DNA from: Acidimicrobiaceae bacterium
Lineage (GTDB): Bacteria > Actinomycetota > Acidimicrobiia > Acidimicrobiales > RAAP-2
Direction: 5' to 3'
DNA length: 6,568 nucleotides
NCBI GenBank assembly: GCA_003131665.1
Contig: PKWA01000124.1
Span: 1 to 6,568 of the forward strand
The position numbers and the translations under genes are program-made. Below, piece after piece: positions 5,072 through 6,568 of this stretch; positions within the stretch are counted from its first letter, which is position 1, and every line of letters begins with the position of its first letter. The notes below the pieces were generated by a model. It was given only the letters and a program-made list of their open reading frames with translations, was not told where the DNA came from and made no database searches.

Positions 5072-6127
5072 TCACGATGGTCGGGCGCCTTCAACGCAGC
5101 TTGAGAGAAACTCAATGGCCTGTGCTTCATTGATCGAGCGAACATTGGACGCTGACGCCGCCACGACGAGGGGCGCCGCACGCTGCACTCCTTCAAGGGG
5201 CATTCCCAGCTCGAGAAGACTCGAGGGCGTGTCGAGGGTCCGGGCCAGGTCGTACAGCTCGCCGGCGGCGTCACCACCGAGTACGGAACTCAGGCGCTGG
5301 TAGGCCTCGGGAATGGCGCTCTCGTTGAACGCCAAAGCGTGGGGCAAGACGACCGCGTTCATTTGACCGTGATCGAGGCCGTAGAGACCGCCGAGCACGT
5401 GGCACGTCTTGTGATGGAGTGCGGTACCGACCACCGCGAGCACCGCGCCGGCCAGGTACGCACCGTAAAGTACCTGCGAACGTTCTTCGATTGACGTCGG
5501 CGAAACCTTCATGAGCGGCAGGTGCGTTGCCAACACACGAACCGATTCAAGCGCGATAGCCGACATCACCGGGTTCGCCCCGGGTCCGTAGAGTCCCTCG
5601 ACCGCGTGGGCGAGCGCGTTCATGGCGCTCGGTCCGGCAATGGAGATGGGTAGCCCGAGCGTGAGTTCCGGATCGTAAATGACGGACCTCGGCAGGACTC
5701 GCAAATCACGGCCGGTCTCTTTGACTTCGCCGCTCGACGTGCCCCAAATGGGCGTGAGTTCAGAGCCGGCGTACGTCGTGGGAATACAGACCTGCGGCAG
5801 TTCGTGGGTCAGGGCGACCGCCTTGCCAAAGCCAGTCGCCGACCCTCCCCCCAGAGTGACCGTCGCGTCCGCATCGCTCGACGTGGCGAGAGCTCGTACT
5901 TTTTGCGCGAGCATCATCGGCACGTGTTGGGCGACTTCGGTGAAGATTCCCACACAGCGTTCACCCAACACCGTCACTACTTGATCAATCGTTTCTTGGT
6001 CGTGGGCGTCGGCAATCAGCAAGACCCGTGTCGCGTGCAATCGGTCAACTTCCTCACCTACTTCGCTTCTTCGACCAACGCCAAATATCACGCGTCCCGG
6101 CAGCGCGTCATAGTCAAATGGTTCCAC
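5072..6127 (-). CDS. Maleylacetate reductase
   Basis: Cytoplasmic NAD(P)H-dependent reductase, EC 1.3.1.32, converting maleylacetate to 3-oxoadipate. It belongs to the iron-alcohol-dehydrogenase superfamily. The 351-residue length is normal. Landmarks: YDALPGRVIFGVG (6-18) at the N-terminus; nucleotide-binding GGGSATGFGKA (93-103); PTTYAGSELTPIWG (116-129); NALAHAVEGLYGPGANP (170-186); HHKTCHVLGG (238-247); and GLDHGQMNAVVLPHAL (250-265). At the first metal-ligand position, where alcohol dehydrogenases have Asp, this protein has Asn170, which fits maleylacetate reductases rather than alcohol dehydrogenases. Start: GTG 6127 behind an excellent GGAGGG (6140-6135), with the TAA of the CoA-transferase between them, so the two are coupled. 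The pathway neighbours on both sides confirm the call. Equivalent genes include macA, tftE and graC. Confidence 0.95.
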   Translation of the reverse strand: MEPFDYDALPGRVIFGVGRRSEVGEEVDRLHATRVLLIADAHDQETIDQVVTVLGERCVGIFTEVAQHVPMMLAQKVRALATSSDADATVTLGGGSATGFGKAVALTHELPQVCIPTTYAGSELTPIWGTSSGEVKETGRDLRVLPRSVIYDPELTLGLPISIAGPSAMNALAHAVEGLYGPGANPVMSAIALESVRVLATHLPLMKVSPTSIEERSQVLYGAYLAGAVLAVVGTALHHKTCHVLGGLYGLDHGQMNAVVLPHALAFNESAIPEAYQRLSSVLGGDAAGELYDLARTLDTPSSLLELGMPLEGVQRAAPLVVAASASNVRSINEAQAIEFLSSCVEGARPS

Positions 6128-6130
6128 GAG

Positions 6131-6568
6131 TTATCCCTCCACGAATCGACGAAGGGCGCTCAGTTCCTCATCGGTGGGCGCCTGAGTGACTTCTACCCGG
6201 GGCGCCTGACGTAACGTCCAGCCGGTCGCCGCCGCCACTTCCGCGACGTCCACTCCCGGATGCACGCTGACCAGTATGAACTCCGAGGACTCTGGATCAC
6301 AGCGAAGAACTCCGAGGTCGGTGATGATGGCTTGCGGACCGGTTCCAGGAAGCCCCATTCGCTGACGGTAGTCGTGCCCGTCACCGTGACCGACCGAGGT
6401 GATGAAGTCCAACTTCTCCACCATGGCGCGCGAACTGTGACGAAGGGTGATGATCACTTTGGAACACGACGTCGCGATCTCAGGCGCACCTCCCGCCCCT
6501 GGCAGACGAACTTTTGGTTGGGCGTACTCGCCCACCACGGTGGTATTGATGTTGCCGTATCGATCGAC
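6131..6568 (-). CDS. CoA-transferase beta subunit, 3-oxoadipate/glutaconate (CatJ/GctB) type, N-terminus beyond the window
   Basis: Beta subunit of a class I CoA-transferase, most likely 3-oxoadipate CoA-transferase (EC 2.8.3.6), which moves CoA from succinyl-CoA to the 3-oxoadipate made by the next gene. The frame is open through base 6568, so 145 C-terminal residues are visible. The fragment starts VDRYGNINTT and continues with KVRLPGAGGAPEIAT (18-32), the conserved glycine-rich segment of this family. It then has VEKLDFITSVGHGDG (about 50-64), QAIITDLGVLR, and SVHPGVDVAEVAAATGW near the end. A GTG at 6538 lies inside this conserved region and is not the start. The catalytic glutamate of such subunits lies nearer the N-terminus and cannot be checked. 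It is separated by three bases from maleylacetate reductase. The alpha subunit is expected just upstream. IpdB-type steroid enzymes were considered and fit worse. Confidence 0.9.
   Translation of the reverse strand, partial: VDRYGNINTTVVGEYAQPKVRLPGAGGAPEIATSCSKVIITLRHSSRAMVEKLDFITSVGHGDGHDYRQRMGLPGTGPQAIITDLGVLRCDPESSEFILVSVHPGVDVAEVAAATGWTLRQAPRVEVTQAPTDEELSALRRFVEG

Noticed and set aside
4285..5133. 282-residue plus-strand reading frame
   Set aside because: Long but antisense to hydroxyquinol dioxygenase, whose iron ligands are all in place; its own translation has no family features.
6131..6538. GTG 6538 as the true start of the CoA-transferase subunit
   Set aside because: The frame is open to the window edge and the upstream residues VDRYGNINTT are conserved in the family, so this is a truncated gene, not a short one.
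1..6568. CRISPR arrays, tRNA/rRNA genes, insertion sequences, phage or toxin-antitoxin genes
   Set aside because: Looked for on both strands; no repeat-spacer array, cloverleaf, transposase motif or similar element was seen.

Overview
The window holds eight protein genes that together read as an aromatic ring-cleavage and quinone-handling locus of a moderately GC-rich bacterium. Gene style (strong purine-rich ribosome binding sites, GTG starts, a GctB/CatJ-type CoA-transferase, a PcpA/MhqO-type dioxygenase) would suit an actinomycete, perhaps one of the less GC-extreme lineages such as Acidimicrobiia. That placement is a low-confidence guess; no rRNA or other marker is present.

Left part (1-1562, minus strand): a MarR-family repressor gene and an MFS_3 (EntS-like) exporter gene overlap by 4 bases (ATGA). 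The exporter runs off the left edge. A perfect palindrome, TTAGTT-N5-AACTAA, covers the repressor's own ribosome binding site and start codon and is probably its operator.

Centre-left (1708-3418, plus strand): divergent from marR lie a VOC-fold ring-cleaving dioxygenase with the complete PcpA/LinE-type active site and a phospholipase/carboxylesterase-type alpha/beta hydrolase. MarR + dioxygenase + hydrolase is the gene content of the Firmicute mhqRED quinone-stress module. The hydrolase has no ATG/GTG/TTG start that preserves its fold; the best start is an ATT behind a perfect GAGGAG.

Right part (6568-3496, minus strand): the beta subunit of a 3-oxoadipate-type CoA-transferase (running off the right edge), maleylacetate reductase, hydroxyquinol 1,2-dioxygenase and an unrecognised four-helix membrane protein. 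The three enzymes form a consecutive route: hydroxyquinol to maleylacetate to 3-oxoadipate to 3-oxoadipyl-CoA. The two transcription units converge on one 15-bp hairpin at 3434-3467.

Working model (inference): para-diphenols and related quinones are sensed by the MarR protein. They are cleaved either directly by the VOC dioxygenase or, after hydroxylation to hydroxyquinol, by the intradiol enzyme. Both routes can meet at maleylacetate-type products that the shared reductase and CoA-transferase feed into central metabolism, while the MFS pump exports excess aromatic compound. No ring hydroxylase, thiolase, CoA-transferase alpha subunit, tRNA, rRNA, CRISPR array or mobile element is visible. 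There is no gene-free stretch longer than 300 bases.
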